DNA of 64,000 nucleotides. Source: Pseudomonas parafulva (GTDB lineage Bacteria > Pseudomonadota > Gammaproteobacteria > Pseudomonadales > Pseudomonadaceae). This document shows, one piece after another, positions 43,943 to 55,000 of this stretch (the stretch's first letter is position 1; each line of letters opens with the position of its first letter). The DNA is taken from positions 2,418,001-2,482,000 of the forward strand of contig NZ_CP009747.1 of assembly GCF_000800255.1 (NCBI RefSeq). Reading direction: 5' to 3'. The position numbers and the translations under genes are program-made. The notes beneath the pieces were generated by a model. That model saw only the letters and a list, made by a program, of their open reading frames with translations. It was not told the origin of the DNA and made no database searches.

Positions 43943-43968
43943 ACTTTTCCCTCTCCCGACTTGAAGGA

Positions 43969-44691
43969 ATGAACGTGACCCTGATCTACGGCCATCGCGG
44001 CGCCAAGGGCGAAGCACCCGAGAACACCCTGACCAGCTTCCGCCAGTGCCTGTCGCACGGCGTGCACCGCTGCGAACTGGACCTGCACCTGTCGGCCGAC
44101 AACCAGTTGATGGTGATCCACGACCCGACCCTCAAGCGCACCACGGGCCGCCGCGGCAAGGTGGTCGAACACAGCGCCGCCAACCTTGTCACTTACGACG
44201 CCCGCCAAGGCGGTCCGGGCCATGTGCAGCCCTGCCCTATTCCTCGGTTGGAAGAACTGTTCGAAAAATGTGCCTTCGAGCACTGGCAGCTTGAGGTCAA
44301 AAGTGCGTCTCGTACGCGCGCCGCTACCACGGTGCTGGCCATTCGCGAACTGGCCCAGCAGTACGATTTGCTCGACAAGGTGACCATCACCTCGAGTTCA
44401 CGGGAAGTGTTGAGTGCGGCCCAAGAGCTGGTGCCGGACATCGCGCGCGGACTGGTCGCCGAGTACGCCTGGCTCGACCCATTGAAGGTCGCGCAGAACT
44501 ACGGATGCAATTTGCTGGCGCTGAACTGGACGCTGTGCACACCCGAGCGCCTGATCAAGGCCCAGCGCCAGGGTCTGCACGTGTCGGTATGGACGGTCAA
44601 CGAGCCGGCACTGATGCGCCGACTCGCTGACTTTGGCGTGGACAGCCTGATCACAGACTTTCCCGGTTTGGCCAAGACCACCCTCGGGTAG
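43969..44691 (+). CDS. Glycerophosphodiester phosphodiesterase
   Basis: This 240-residue TIM-barrel enzyme hydrolyses glycerophosphodiesters to glycerol-3-phosphate and an alcohol. Catalytic motifs are YGHRGAKGEAPENTL and CELDLHLSADNQLMVIHDPTL, with the two His that act as acid and base and the Glu metal ligands. VSVWTVNEP is typical near the end. There is no signal peptide, so it is a cytosolic UgpQ-type enzyme. AAGGA precedes the ATG at 43969. It lies 26 bp after the PilZ gene on the same strand. Confidence 0.95.
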   Translation: MNVTLIYGHRGAKGEAPENTLTSFRQCLSHGVHRCELDLHLSADNQLMVIHDPTLKRTTGRRGKVVEHSAANLVTYDARQGGPGHVQPCPIPRLEELFEKCAFEHWQLEVKSASRTRAATTVLAIRELAQQYDLLDKVTITSSSREVLSAAQELVPDIARGLVAEYAWLDPLKVAQNYGCNLLALNWTLCTPERLIKAQRQGLHVSVWTVNEPALMRRLADFGVDSLITDFPGLAKTTLG

Positions 44692-44739
44692 GGCTGAAAT
44701 CGGTCTCCCCGACCGGCTCAGGCCACCGGCCGGAGCCGC

Positions 44740-46134
44740 TCAAAAAAGCCGGTTCAGCCCGTCGTATGCCGCTACCCGATAGGCCTCGGCCATGGTCGGG
44801 TAGTTGAAGGTGGTGTTGACGAAGTACTTCAGATTGTTCAGTTCGCCCGGCTGGCTCATGATCGCCTGACCGATGTGCACAATTTCCGAAGCCTGATAGC
44901 CGAAGCAGTGCACGCCGAGAATTTCCAGGGTCTCGCGGTGGAACAGAATCTTCAGCATGCCCTGCGGCTCGCCCGCGATCTGCGCACGGGCCATGCTCTT
45001 GAAGAAGGCCTTGCCCACTTCGTATGGCACCTTGGCCTGAGTCAGCTCCTGTTCGTTCTTGCCGATCGAACTGATCTCGGGAATGGTGTAAATGCCGGTC
45101 GGCACGTCGTTGACGAAGCGCCAGCTACCATTGTCGACAATGCTGCCGGCCGCCGAACGGCCCTGGTCATGGGCGGCACTGGCCAGGCTCGGCCAGCCGA
45201 TCACATCGCCGGCACCGTAGATGTTCGTCACGCCGGTGCGGTAGTTTTCGTCCACCTCGATCTGCCCGCGGCTATTGACCTTGATGCCGATGTTTTCCAG
45301 ACCCAGCTTGTCGGTGTTGCCGGTGCGACCGTTGCACCAGAGCAAGGCATCGGCCTTGATCTTCTTACCCGACTTCAGGTGCAGGATCACGCCGTTGTCC
45401 AGCCCTTCGACCCGCTCGTAGTCTTCGTTATGACGCACGGTGATGTTGTTGTTGCTGAAGTGGTAGCTCAGCGCCTGGGAGATTTCCGAGTCCAGGAAGT
45501 TCAACAGCTGGCCACGGTTGTCCACCAGTTCGACCAGTACGCCCAGACCGCTGAAGATCGAGGCGTATTCGCAACCGATCACCCCAGCGCCGTAGATGAT
45601 GAGCTTGCGCGGGGTGTGGCTGAGGCTGAGGATGGTGTCGCTGTCGTACACCCGTGGGTGATGGAAGTCGATGTCGGCCGGACGATACGGACGCGAACCG
45701 GTCGCGATGATGATGTGCTTGGCGTTGAGCTTTTCCACCACGCCATTGGGGCAGACCACTTCGACCGTCTGCTCGTCGGCGAAGCTGCCGGTGCCGACGA
45801 ACACATCGACGCGGTTACGCGCATAGTAGCCGGTGCGCGAGGCGACCTGCTTGGCGATCACCTTCTCGGCACTCTTGAGCACGTCCGGGAAGGAGAACCA
45901 GCGCGGTTCGCCGATGGCCCGGAACATCGGGTTGGTATTGAACTGCATGATCTGCCGCACCGAATGACGCAGTGCCTTGGACGGAATGGTACCCAGGTGG
46001 GTGCAGTTGCCGCCGACCTGGCGACGACTGTCGACCATCGCCACCTTGCGACCTGCCTTGGCGGCATTCATTGCCGCGCCTTCACCGGCTGGGCCGGAAC
46101 CCAGCACCACCACGTCGTAGTTGTAGACAGCCAT
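44740..46134 (-). CDS. sthA: Soluble pyridine nucleotide transhydrogenase
   Basis: This 464-residue flavoprotein moves reducing power between NADPH and NAD. It has the FAD-binding [17 protein letters not shown] and an NAD(P) site [18 protein letters not shown]. The [11 protein letters not shown] segment keeps only the first Cys of the usual disulfide pair, which distinguishes SthA from lipoamide dehydrogenase and glutathione reductase. Full length. It stands alone with a clear gap on both sides. Confidence 0.96.
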   Translation of the reverse strand: MAVYNYDVVVLGSGPAGEGAAMNAAKAGRKVAMVDSRRQVGGNCTHLGTIPSKALRHSVRQIMQFNTNPMFRAIGEPRWFSFPDVLKSAEKVIAKQVASRTGYYARNRVDVFVGTGSFADEQTVEVVCPNGVVEKLNAKHIIIATGSRPYRPADIDFHHPRVYDSDTILSLSHTPRKLIIYGAGVIGCEYASIFSGLGVLVELVDNRGQLLNFLDSEISQALSYHFSNNNITVRHNEDYERVEGLDNGVILHLKSGKKIKADALLWCNGRTGNTDKLGLENIGIKVNSRGQIEVDENYRTGVTNIYGAGDVIGWPSLASAAHDQGRSAAGSIVDNGSWRFVNDVPTGIYTIPEISSIGKNEQELTQAKVPYEVGKAFFKSMARAQIAGEPQGMLKILFHRETLEILGVHCFGYQASEIVHIGQAIMSQPGELNNLKYFVNTTFNYPTMAEAYRVAAYDGLNRLF

Positions 46135-46386
46135 GCGTACTCCTTCAGAACTGGCCCGTCAGCCGGTTGGCCACGGGGCTCGCCATGACGCCGCAGCGCC
46201 ATGAAAAAAATTCGGGTGCAGTCTAATCAAGCCTGAACGCTGCGCACATTAACCCTTGGTCGCGTCGTAGGCCAACACTGCCTGCACTACATGTACAGCA
46301 CCTGTCACTCAGCCGAGCGCGCAACCGGCACCGCACGAAAAACGGGAACCCGCAGGTTCCCGTTCGTTCAAGACTTCACACGCGTA
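46135..46386. other. Non-coding region between gapB-like gene and sthA
   Basis: This 252-bp region holds the sthA promoter on the minus strand and the terminator of the GAPDH-like gene. AATAAAATTCGGG-type AT-rich sequence lies near 46203. No further gene is evident. Confidence 0.5.
46336..46364 (-). terminator. Intrinsic terminator of the GAPDH-like gene
   Basis: AACGGGAACC at 46341-46350 pairs perfectly with GGTTCCCGTT at 46355-46364. On the minus strand the stem is followed by TTTTT. It lies 22 bp after the stop codon. Confidence 0.9.
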
Positions 46387-47835
46387 TCAGCGTGGGAACG
46401 CTGGCGGGTTGACGCCAGCCATGTCTTCCATCACGCGGACCACCTGGCAGCTGTAGCCGAACTCGTTGTCGTACCAGACGTACAGGACAACGCGGTTGTC
46501 GTTGCAGATGGTGGCTTCGGCATCCACCACACCGGCATGGCGCGAGCCGACGAAGTCGGTGGAGACCACTTCCTGGGAGCTGACGTAGTCGATCTGCTTG
46601 TGCAGTTCCGAGTGCATGGCGGTCTGACGCAGGTACTCGTTCAACGCTTCACGGGTTGTGGCTTTCTCGAGGTTCAGGTTGAGAATGGCCATGGACACGT
46701 TTGGCGTCGGTACGCGAATGGCGTTACCGGTCAGCTTGCCTTTGAGCACCGGCAGCGCCTTGGCGGCGGCGGTGGCGGCACCGGTTTCGGTGATGACCAT
46801 GTTCAGCGGCGCGGCGCGACCACGACGGCTGCCCTTGTGGAAGTTGTCGATCAGGTTCTGGTCGTTGGTGAACGAGTGAACGGTTTCGACGTGACCGTTG
46901 ACGATGCCGTACTCATCGTTGATCGCCTTGAGCACCGGCACGATGGCGTTGGTGGTGCAGGAAGCGGCCGAGATGATCTTGTCGTCAGCGGTGATTTCAC
47001 CGTGGTTGATGCCGTGCACGATGTTCTTCAGCGCGCCCTTGCCCGGTGCGGTGAGGATCACGCGACCGGCGCCCGGGCAGGCCAGGTGTTGGCCCAGGCC
47101 GTCGGCGTCACGCCAAACGCCGGTGTTGTCGACGATCAATGCGTTATCGATGCCGTACTGGGTGTAGTCGACTTCGCTCGGATTCTTGGCGTAGATCACC
47201 TGAATCAGGTTGCCGTTGGCGGTGATGGTGTTGTTGGCTTCATCGATGGTAATGGTGCCATCGAACGGGCCGTGCACCGAGTCGCGACGCAGCAGGCTGG
47301 CGCGTTTGACCAAGTCGTTCTCGGCCCCCTTGCGCACGACGATGGCGCGCAGGCGCAGGCCGTCGCCGCCACCGGTCTTCTCGATGAGGATGCGCGCCAG
47401 CAGGCGGCCAATGCGACCGAAGCCATAGAGCACGACGTCGGTGCCCTTGCGTGCCGAAACATTTTGCTGACCGACCACATCGGCCAGTTCGTCGCGCACG
47501 AACTGCTCGGCGCTGCGGTCGTTGCCCTGCTGCTTGAACTTGTTGGCCAGCTTGCCCAGGTCGACCGAAGCGGCGCCCAGTTTCAGCTCGCTCATGGCCT
47601 TGAGCAGCGGGAATGTCTCGTGTACGGACAGTTCGGTCTCGTCGGTCTGACGGTGACGCGCAAAGCGGTGGGCCTTGAGGATCGAGATAACCGAACGGTT
47701 GATCAGGCTACGGCCATAGATCGAGCTCACCACATTGTTATTGCGGTAGAGCTGACCGATAAGCGGGATCATCGCTTCAGCCAGGGCTTCACGATCGATC
47801 CACTCACCAAGACACTGGTCGGGCTTCTGAGTCAC
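46387..47835 (-). CDS. Glyceraldehyde-3-phosphate dehydrogenase-like protein with N-terminal extension
   Basis: This 482-residue protein has a GAPDH core (from about residue 125) with the NAD-binding GFGRIGRLLARIL, the active-site Cys in SAASCTTNAIVPVLK, and WYDNEFGYSCQVVRVMEDM at the C terminus. It carries an N-terminal extension of about 120 residues (starting TQKPDQCLGEWIDREALAEA) that is absent from classical GapA. This extended form is the second Pseudomonas GAPDH (PA3001-like), thought to act in gluconeogenesis. I chose the GTG at 47835 because GGAAGG lies just upstream and homologues start here; an ATG at 47850 is possible. Confidence 0.93.
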   Translation of the reverse strand: MTQKPDQCLGEWIDREALAEAMIPLIGQLYRNNNVVSSIYGRSLINRSVISILKAHRFARHRQTDETELSVHETFPLLKAMSELKLGAASVDLGKLANKFKQQGNDRSAEQFVRDELADVVGQQNVSARKGTDVVLYGFGRIGRLLARILIEKTGGGDGLRLRAIVVRKGAENDLVKRASLLRRDSVHGPFDGTITIDEANNTITANGNLIQVIYAKNPSEVDYTQYGIDNALIVDNTGVWRDADGLGQHLACPGAGRVILTAPGKGALKNIVHGINHGEITADDKIISAASCTTNAIVPVLKAINDEYGIVNGHVETVHSFTNDQNLIDNFHKGSRRGRAAPLNMVITETGAATAAAKALPVLKGKLTGNAIRVPTPNVSMAILNLNLEKATTREALNEYLRQTAMHSELHKQIDYVSSQEVVSTDFVGSRHAGVVDAEATICNDNRVVLYVWYDNEFGYSCQVVRVMEDMAGVNPPAFPR

Positions 47836-48016
47836 GGGAACCTTCCACATGTAGGGACAGAAAAAAGGGGCTACATTATGCCGCCCCGTCGCGTAACCGG
47901 CAATGAGTGCCTGTCGGCGCCGCACACAGGCGCCTTCGCGGCCTTTGGAACCTGACAGCAGACGGTGGCGTCAGTACAATCAATCCCTTTGCCGCACGCT
48001 TGGAGTCAGATCTTCC

Positions 48017-51000
48017 GTGTCAGTTCTGCGCCTACCGCCACTGTCGGCCACGGCCGGCAAACAAACCTGGGGCAACCTGCCCGGAGCCGCCCTCAGCCTG
48101 GCCATCGCCGAAGCCGCCAGCAGCGCTGGCCGCTTCACCCTGCTGCTGACCGCCGACAGCCAGGCCGCCGACCGCCTCGAGCAGGAGCTGCGCTTCTTCG
48201 CCCCGCAGCTGCCGGTGCTGCCGTTCCCCGATTGGGAAACGCTGCCCTACGATCTGTTCTCCCCGCACCAGGACATCATCTCCCAGCGCATCGCCAGCCT
48301 GTACCGCCTGCCGGAACTGGACCACGGCATTCTGGTGGTGCCGATCAGCACTGCCCTGCACCGCCTGGCCCCCACCCGCTTCCTGCTCGGGGGCAGCCTG
48401 GTCCTGGACGTGGGGCAGAAGATCGACGTCGAGCAGATGCGCACGCGCCTTGAAGCCAGCGGCTACCGCTGCGTCGACACGGTCTACGAGCACGGTGAAT
48501 TCGCCGTGCGCGGCGCGCTGATCGACCTCTTCCCCATGGGCAGCAAGGCCCCCTACCGCATCGACCTGTTCGACGACGAAATCGAGACGCTGCGCACCTT
48601 CGATCCGGAAACCCAACGTTCGATCGACAAGGTCGACTCAGTGCGGCTGCTACCGGCCCGCGAATTTCCCATGCAGAAAGACGAAGTGACGCGCTTCAAG
48701 GCGCGCTTTCGTGAACGCTTCGACGTGGACTTCCGCCGCAGCGCGATCTTCCAGGACCTGACCAGCGGCATCATCCCCGCGGGCATCGAGTACTACCTGC
48801 CGTTGTTCTTCGAAGAAACCGCCACCCTGTTCGATTATCTGCCGAGCGACACCCAGGTATTTTCCCTACCCGGCGTGGAACAGGCCGCCGAAGTCTTCTG
48901 GAACGACGTGCGCGCCCGCTACGAGGAGCGCCGTGGTGACTTGAGCCGCCCGCTGCTGCCACCGGCCGAGCTGTTCATGCCGGTCGAGGACTGCTTCGCC
49001 CGACTCAAGCAGTGGCCGCGGGTAGTGGTCAGCCGCGACGAGCTGGAGGCCGGCGCTGGCCGCGCGCGCTTTCCTGCACGCGCCCTGCCCAGCCTGGCCA
49101 TCGAGGCCAAGGCCAGCCAGCCACTGGCCGAACTGGCGAATTTCCTCGACCAATTCCCGGGTCGCGTGCTGTTCACGGCTGAATCGGCCGGGCGTCGCGA
49201 GGTGCTGCTGGAATTGCTCGAACGCCTGAAACTGCGTCCGCACACCGTCGAAGGCTGGACCGACTTCATCACCGGCAGTGAGCGCCTGGCGATCACCATC
49301 GCCCCGCTGGACGAAGGCTTGCTGCTGGACGATCCTGCCATCGCCCTGATCGCCGAGAGCCCGTTGTTCGGCCAGCGGGTGATGCAGCGCCGGCGCCGCG
49401 ACAAGCGTGGCGAAGCGGCTAACGACGCGGTCATCAAGAACCTTACCGAACTGCGCGAAGGCGCGCCGGTGGTGCACATCGACCACGGCGTGGGCCGCTA
49501 CCTGGGTCTGGCTACCTTGGAGATCGACGGCCAGGCTGCCGAATTCCTCACCCTGGAGTACGCCGAGGGCGCCAAGCTCTACGTCCCGGTGGCCAACCTG
49601 CACCTGATCGCACGCTACACCGGCAGCGACGACGCCTTGGCGCCGCTGCACCGGCTTGGCTCCGAAGCCTGGCAGAAAGCCAAGCGCAAAGCCGCAGAGC
49701 AGGTGCGCGACGTGGCCGCCGAGCTGCTCGACATTTACGCCCGCCGCGCCGCGCGCAAAGGCTATGCCTTCGCCGACCCGTCAGCCGACTATGCCACGTT
49801 CAGCGCCGGCTTCCCGTTCGAGGAAACGCCGGACCAGCAAGCGGCGATCGAAGCTGTGCGCCAGGACATGCTCGCTGCCAAGCCCATGGACCGCCTGGTG
49901 TGTGGCGATGTCGGCTTCGGCAAGACCGAAGTGGCCATGCGCGCCGCTTTCATTGCGGTGCACAGCGGCCGCCAGGTGGCAGTGCTGGTGCCCACCACCC
50001 TGCTCGCCCAGCAGCACTACAACAGCTTCCGCGACCGCTTCGCCGACTGGCCGGTAAAGGTCGAAGTGATGAGCCGTTTCAAGTCGGCCAAGGAAGTCGC
50101 CAGCGCTGCAGCCGACCTCGCCGAAGGCAAGATCGACATTCTCATCGGCACCCACAAGCTGCTGCAGGACGATGTGCGCTTCAAGGACCTGGGCCTGGCG
50201 ATCATCGACGAAGAGCACCGCTTTGGCGTGCGTCAGAAAGAGCAGCTCAAGGCGCTGCGCAGCGAGGTGGACATCCTCACCCTGACCGCCACGCCGATCC
50301 CGCGCACCCTGAACATGGCCGTGGCCGGCATGCGCGACCTGTCGATCATCGCCACGCCGCCGGCGCGACGCCTGTCGGTGCGCACGTTCGTCATGGAGCA
50401 GAACAAAAGCACGGTCAAGGAGGCGTTGCTGCGCGAACTGCTGCGTGGCGGCCAGGTGTACTACCTGCACAACGACGTCAAGACCATCGAGAAATGCGCC
50501 GCCGACCTGGCCGAGTTGGTGCCCGAGGCCCGTATCGGCATCGGCCATGGGCAAATGCGCGAGCGCGAACTCGAACAGGTGATGAGCGACTTCTACCACA
50601 AGCGTTTCAACGTGTTGATCGCCTCGACCATCATTGAAACCGGCATCGACGTGCCCAGTGCCAACACCATCGTCATCGAACGCGCCGACAAGTTCGGCCT
50701 GGCGCAGTTGCACCAATTGCGCGGCCGCGTCGGGCGCAGCCACCACCAGGCCTACGCCTACTTGCTGACCCCGCCGCGTCAGCAGATCAGCACCGACGCC
50801 GAAAAGCGCCTCGAGGCGATCGCCAACACCCAGGACCTGGGCGCAGGCTTCGTCCTGGCCACCAACGACCTGGAGATCCGCGGTGCCGGAGAGCTGCTGG
50901 GCGAAGGCCAGAGCGGCCAGATCCAGGCCGTGGGCTTCACGCTTTACATGGAGATGCTCGAACGGGCGGTCAAAGCGATCCGCAAGGGCACCCAGCCTAA

Positions 51001-51466
51001 CCTCGAACAACCCCTGGGCGGAGGCCCGGAGATCAACCTGCGCCTGCCCGCGCTGATCCCCGAAGACTATCTGCCCGACGTGCACGCGCGGCTGATCCTG
51101 TACAAACGCATCGCCTCGGCCACCGACGAAGAAGGCTTGAAGGATCTGCAAGTGGAAATGATCGACCGCTTCGGCCTGCTGCCCGAGCCGACAAAACACC
51201 TGATGCGCCTGACACTGCTCAAGCTGCAGGCTGAAAAGCTCGGCATCAAGAAGGTCGACGCCGGCCCCAACGGCGGCAAGCTGGAGTTCGAGGCCGAAAC
51301 GCCGGTCGATCCGCTGACCCTGATCAAGCTGATCCAGAGCCAGCCCAAGCGCTACAAGTTCGAGGGCGCGACGCAGTTCCGCTTCCTGGTGCCGATGGAG
51401 CGTCCGGAAGAACGTTTCAATACTTTGGAGGCGCTGTTCGAGCGCCTGGCCCCACAATCGAATTAA
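48017..51466 (+). CDS. mfd: Transcription-repair coupling factor
   Basis: This 1149-residue ATPase removes RNA polymerase stalled at lesions and recruits UvrABC. In order it has the UvrB-like N-terminal module (about 1-350) and the RNAP-interacting domain with VVHIDHGVGRYLGL (about 480-545). RecA-like motor domains follow with Walker A GDVGFGKTEVAMRAA, the DEEH box IIDEEHRFGV, and motif VI QLRGRVGRSHHQAYAY. A C-terminal domain (D7) blocks UvrA binding. The GTG at 48017 fits the family N terminus and length. It is divergent from the GAPDH-like gene and leads an apparent operon with csiV and the helicase. Confidence 0.97.
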   Translation: MSVLRLPPLSATAGKQTWGNLPGAALSLAIAEAASSAGRFTLLLTADSQAADRLEQELRFFAPQLPVLPFPDWETLPYDLFSPHQDIISQRIASLYRLPELDHGILVVPISTALHRLAPTRFLLGGSLVLDVGQKIDVEQMRTRLEASGYRCVDTVYEHGEFAVRGALIDLFPMGSKAPYRIDLFDDEIETLRTFDPETQRSIDKVDSVRLLPAREFPMQKDEVTRFKARFRERFDVDFRRSAIFQDLTSGIIPAGIEYYLPLFFEETATLFDYLPSDTQVFSLPGVEQAAEVFWNDVRARYEERRGDLSRPLLPPAELFMPVEDCFARLKQWPRVVVSRDELEAGAGRARFPARALPSLAIEAKASQPLAELANFLDQFPGRVLFTAESAGRREVLLELLERLKLRPHTVEGWTDFITGSERLAITIAPLDEGLLLDDPAIALIAESPLFGQRVMQRRRRDKRGEAANDAVIKNLTELREGAPVVHIDHGVGRYLGLATLEIDGQAAEFLTLEYAEGAKLYVPVANLHLIARYTGSDDALAPLHRLGSEAWQKAKRKAAEQVRDVAAELLDIYARRAARKGYAFADPSADYATFSAGFPFEETPDQQAAIEAVRQDMLAAKPMDRLVCGDVGFGKTEVAMRAAFIAVHSGRQVAVLVPTTLLAQQHYNSFRDRFADWPVKVEVMSRFKSAKEVASAAADLAEGKIDILIGTHKLLQDDVRFKDLGLAIIDEEHRFGVRQKEQLKALRSEVDILTLTATPIPRTLNMAVAGMRDLSIIATPPARRLSVRTFVMEQNKSTVKEALLRELLRGGQVYYLHNDVKTIEKCAADLAELVPEARIGIGHGQMRERELEQVMSDFYHKRFNVLIASTIIETGIDVPSANTIVIERADKFGLAQLHQLRGRVGRSHHQAYAYLLTPPRQQISTDAEKRLEAIANTQDLGAGFVLATNDLEIRGAGELLGEGQSGQIQAVGFTLYMEMLERAVKAIRKGTQPNLEQPLGGGPEINLRLPALIPEDYLPDVHARLILYKRIASATDEEGLKDLQVEMIDRFGLLPEPTKHLMRLTLLKLQAEKLGIKKVDAGPNGGKLEFEAETPVDPLTLIKLIQSQPKRYKFEGATQFRFLVPMERPEERFNTLEALFERLAPQSN

Positions 51467-51475
51467 GGAAGCTCC

Positions 51476-52051
51476 ATGCGCGCCATTGGTTACCTGACCC
51501 TGCTGCTGACGCTGACCGCGCCGGCGGCGGCCTTCGCCGAAGGCCCGTATCAGGTGGAAATGCTGCTGTTGCGGCAAAATACGGTTGCAGCCGTCACCAG
51601 CCCCTTCGCGCCCGAGAATTGGAGCGCGGGCGCTGCGCGCCTGACCCCGGATGCCGAACGCCCGCTGGCACTGGCCGACGAAGCCACGCGCCTGGAGGCG
51701 ACTGCCGACTACACCGTGCTGGTGCACAAGGCCTGGCAACAGCAGGTCGGCAGCGAGCCGAGCCGTATCGCGCTTGGCACAGGCGAAGAGCAGTTCGGCC
51801 ACTTTCCCATCGAAGGCAATCTCAGCATTGCCGAAGGTCGTTTCACCCGGATCGACGCCAATTTCTGGGTCAACGAACTGGACGGTAACGGCAGCGTGCT
51901 GCGCAGCGAGCAGTTCAAGCAGAGCAACAGCAACGTGAAGAATGGCCAACTCACCTTCCTCGACGGCGGTCACCTGGCATTGCTTATCAAGGTCGCACCG
52001 GTGGGCATGCGCAAACCACCGATGCCCGACCCGGAAATGATGGAGCAGTGA
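51476..52051 (+). CDS. CsiV family periplasmic protein
   Basis: This 191-residue protein has a signal peptide (about 1-21, ending FAEG). Its mature part has YQVEMLLLRQN, the N-terminal CsiV pattern, and ALGTGEEQFGHFPIEGNLSI and GRFTRIDANFWVNELD, which are typical of Pseudomonas CsiV-family proteins downstream of mfd. It lies nine bases after mfd with an AAGGA ribosome site and five bases before the helicase gene. The family name comes from a peptidoglycan-synthesis accessory protein of Acinetobacter/Vibrio; the role here is not established. Confidence 0.88.
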   Translation: MRAIGYLTLLLTLTAPAAAFAEGPYQVEMLLLRQNTVAAVTSPFAPENWSAGAARLTPDAERPLALADEATRLEATADYTVLVHKAWQQQVGSEPSRIALGTGEEQFGHFPIEGNLSIAEGRFTRIDANFWVNELDGNGSVLRSEQFKQSNSNVKNGQLTFLDGGHLALLIKVAPVGMRKPPMPDPEMMEQ

Positions 52052-52055
52052 CGCC

Positions 52056-55000
52056 GTGAAAGAACTGGAGCATCTGTTCGCACAGAACCTGAGCTGGCAC
52101 CGCAACTTCAGCGAAAATACGCTGCAACGCGGCAAGCGCTATGCCGAGCAGGGACGTGCCGAGATCCTCTCCCATGAGCAGTTGCGCATCGAAGGCGTGT
52201 GTATTGGCAGTGGTACCAGCCGCTACAAACAACGCGTCGATTTCTCCGTCGCGCCTAACCGCCAGGTGCTGATCGACGGTCGCTGCAGCTGTCCTGTGGC
52301 GCTGAATTGCAAGCACTGCGCAGCGCTACTCTTCACACTCGCCCAACGTTACGCCGAGGACGTCGCCAAGAACGACACCCTCCCCCTGCACCTCGAGCAT
52401 TGGTTACAGGTCCTGGGGCAGCCGCCGGCGGCTGCACGCCAGAGCGAAGATCGACGCGGCAGAATGGTGTGCTACGAAATCCTCGACCGTGAGGATCAAG
52501 GCTGTGCAGTGCGCGTGCGAAAAGGCACGCGGGAGGGCGAGGTCATTCGCTACAGCCGGCTCCACTCATTGAGTGAACTGCTTTATGACACCCCAACGTA
52601 CGTCAAGGATGAGGACTTGCGCATATTGCGCCAGCTGGGCGCGCAGAACATGCCGTACGGCCAAGAGCGCGGTTTTCCGCTCAAAGGCAGAGAAGGCGGC
52701 GAGCTGCTGCAACAGATCGCCCAGACCGGACGACTGCTGTACACCGAAGGCGGCCCACTGCTGAACCTGGGCGAGGAACGTGAGGCCGAGTTCCGCTGGG
52801 TTCGCCTGGACAATGGCGAATATCGAGGGCGGTGGCACAGCGCGGACGCCCCCTTGCATGTACTGCCACTGATCCCCCTGTTCTACGTGGACACTGCCAC
52901 CGCCCAAGTCGGCACCCTTCGACACACGCTGGACCCGCACACCGCTCAACAACTCTCCATCGCTCCCGACGTACCGGAGCACCTGATCGTGCCCCTGAGC
53001 CATAAACTCAAGGCCCTGAACCACCAACTGCCGACACCGAGCACCGTCAAGCAGGAGCGGGTGGACGACATACAGCCCACTGCGCATCTGACCCTCGGCA
53101 GCGTCGAATTCAGTGCCTACACGCCCAAGACCGGCCGTATGCAGCGTCAGATGCAGCATCGCGCCGCCCTTTCGTTCGACTACGATGGCATCCGTGCGAC
53201 GGGCAACGACGATAAACCCCTCAGCCGCCTGGTCGGCAGCGTCAGTCAGCGCATCGCCCGGCAGCCCAAGCAGGAAAAGTACCTGCGCGAAACCCTGCGC
53301 AAGCTGGGTTTCAAGGCCGCCACCCGACAAAGCAAAGCGCTGCCCGACAGCGCGGGCGACATGCTTCAGTTACCCGACGACGAAGCCTGGCTGCACTTCG
53401 CCCGTGAGGACCTGCCAGCGCTGCGCGAAGCCGGCTGGACAGTGGACATGCACCGCGACTTCGCCTTCAACCTCAACGAGGTGCAGGACTGGTACGCCAC
53501 GGTCGAGGAAGCGCCCGCCCACGAGTGGTTCGAGCTGGAGTTGGGTATCGTCGTCGACGGTCAGCGCCACAGCCTGCTGCCGATCATCCTGCAATTGCTG
53601 CGCAGTAACCCGGAACTGTTGCGCCCCAGCGAACTGGCGCGGCGCAGCGACGAGGAACACCTGCTACTGGATCTCAACCGCGGTGGCCTGGACGGCCCGG
53701 CTATGCGCGTCGCCCTGCCCTACGGCCGAATCAAAGCGGTGATGGGCACGCTGGGTGAGCTCTACTTGCACGAAGGCCCTGTGGGTTCCGCCCTGCGCCT
53801 GGAGCGCGCCGATGTCGCGCGCCTGAACGATATCGAGCACCTGCCCCTGCATTGGGAAGGTGGCGAGCACTTGCGCGACCTTGGCCGGCGCCTGCGCGAT
53901 GCACGCGACCTCGACGTGTTGCCGCCCAAGGGCTTGAAAGCTGCGCTGCGACCTTATCAACAGCAAGGCCTGAACTGGCTCCAGGCGCTGCGCGAAATGG
54001 GCACCGGCGGCATCCTTGGCGATGACATGGGCTTGGGCAAGACCCTGCAGACCCTTGCCCACCTGCTACTGGAGAAAGAGTCCGGGCGTCTGGACCAGCC
54101 TGCACTGGCGGTCATGCCCACCAGCCTGATCCCCAACTGGCTCGACGAAGCCCAGCGTTTCGCCCCGGACCTGCGGGTTCTCGCCCTGCATGGCCCCAGC
54201 CGATCACGCGCGTTCGCCACGCTTGGCGACTACGATTTGGTGCTGACCACCTACGCCCTGTTGCCACGTGACCTTCAGCATCTGCAAGCACAAAACTGGC
54301 ACTTGCTGGTGCTGGACGAAGCGCAGAACATCAAGAGCAGTACCAGCAAGGCCGCCCAGGCTGCTCGCGAATTGCACGCCGACCAGCGTCTGTGCCTGAC
54401 CGGTACGCCAGTGGAAAACAATCTGGGCGAGTTGTGGTCGATCTTCCATTTCCTGATGCCCGGCTGGCTGGGCGACCAGAAGCGCTTCAACCAAGACTAC
54501 CGCACGCCCATCGAGCGCCAGGGTGACACCGAGCGCCTGAACCACCTCGCCACCCGGGTGCGGCCCTTCCTGCTGCGTCGCACCAAGGAACAGGTGGCGC
54601 GCGAGTTGCCACCCAAGACCGAGATGGTGCACTGGGTCGACCTCAGCGATGCCCAGCGCGACACCTACGAGACCGTGCGGGTGGCACTGGACAAGAAGGT
54701 TCGCGACGAAATCGCCCTCAACGGCGCTTCTCGCAGCCAGATCGTGATCCTCGACGCCCTCCTTAAGCTGCGCCAGGTCTGCTGTGACTTGCGCCTGGTC
54801 AAAGGCGTAAACGCCCAGGGCAACCAGGCGGACAAAGGCAAGCTGGGCAGCCTGCTGCAGATGCTCGAAGAACTGATCAGCGAAGGCCGCCGGATACTGC
54901 TGTTCTCGCAGTTCACCTCGATGCTCGCACTGGTTCAGGCCGAACTGGACAAGCGTGCCATCCGCTACAGCCTGCTGACAGGGGAAACGCGCGATCGGCG

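Noticed and set aside
49781..52135. A long open frame on the minus strand across the 3' part of mfd and csiV
   Set aside because: It shadows conserved coding sequence of Mfd and has no motif or plausible start with a ribosome site.
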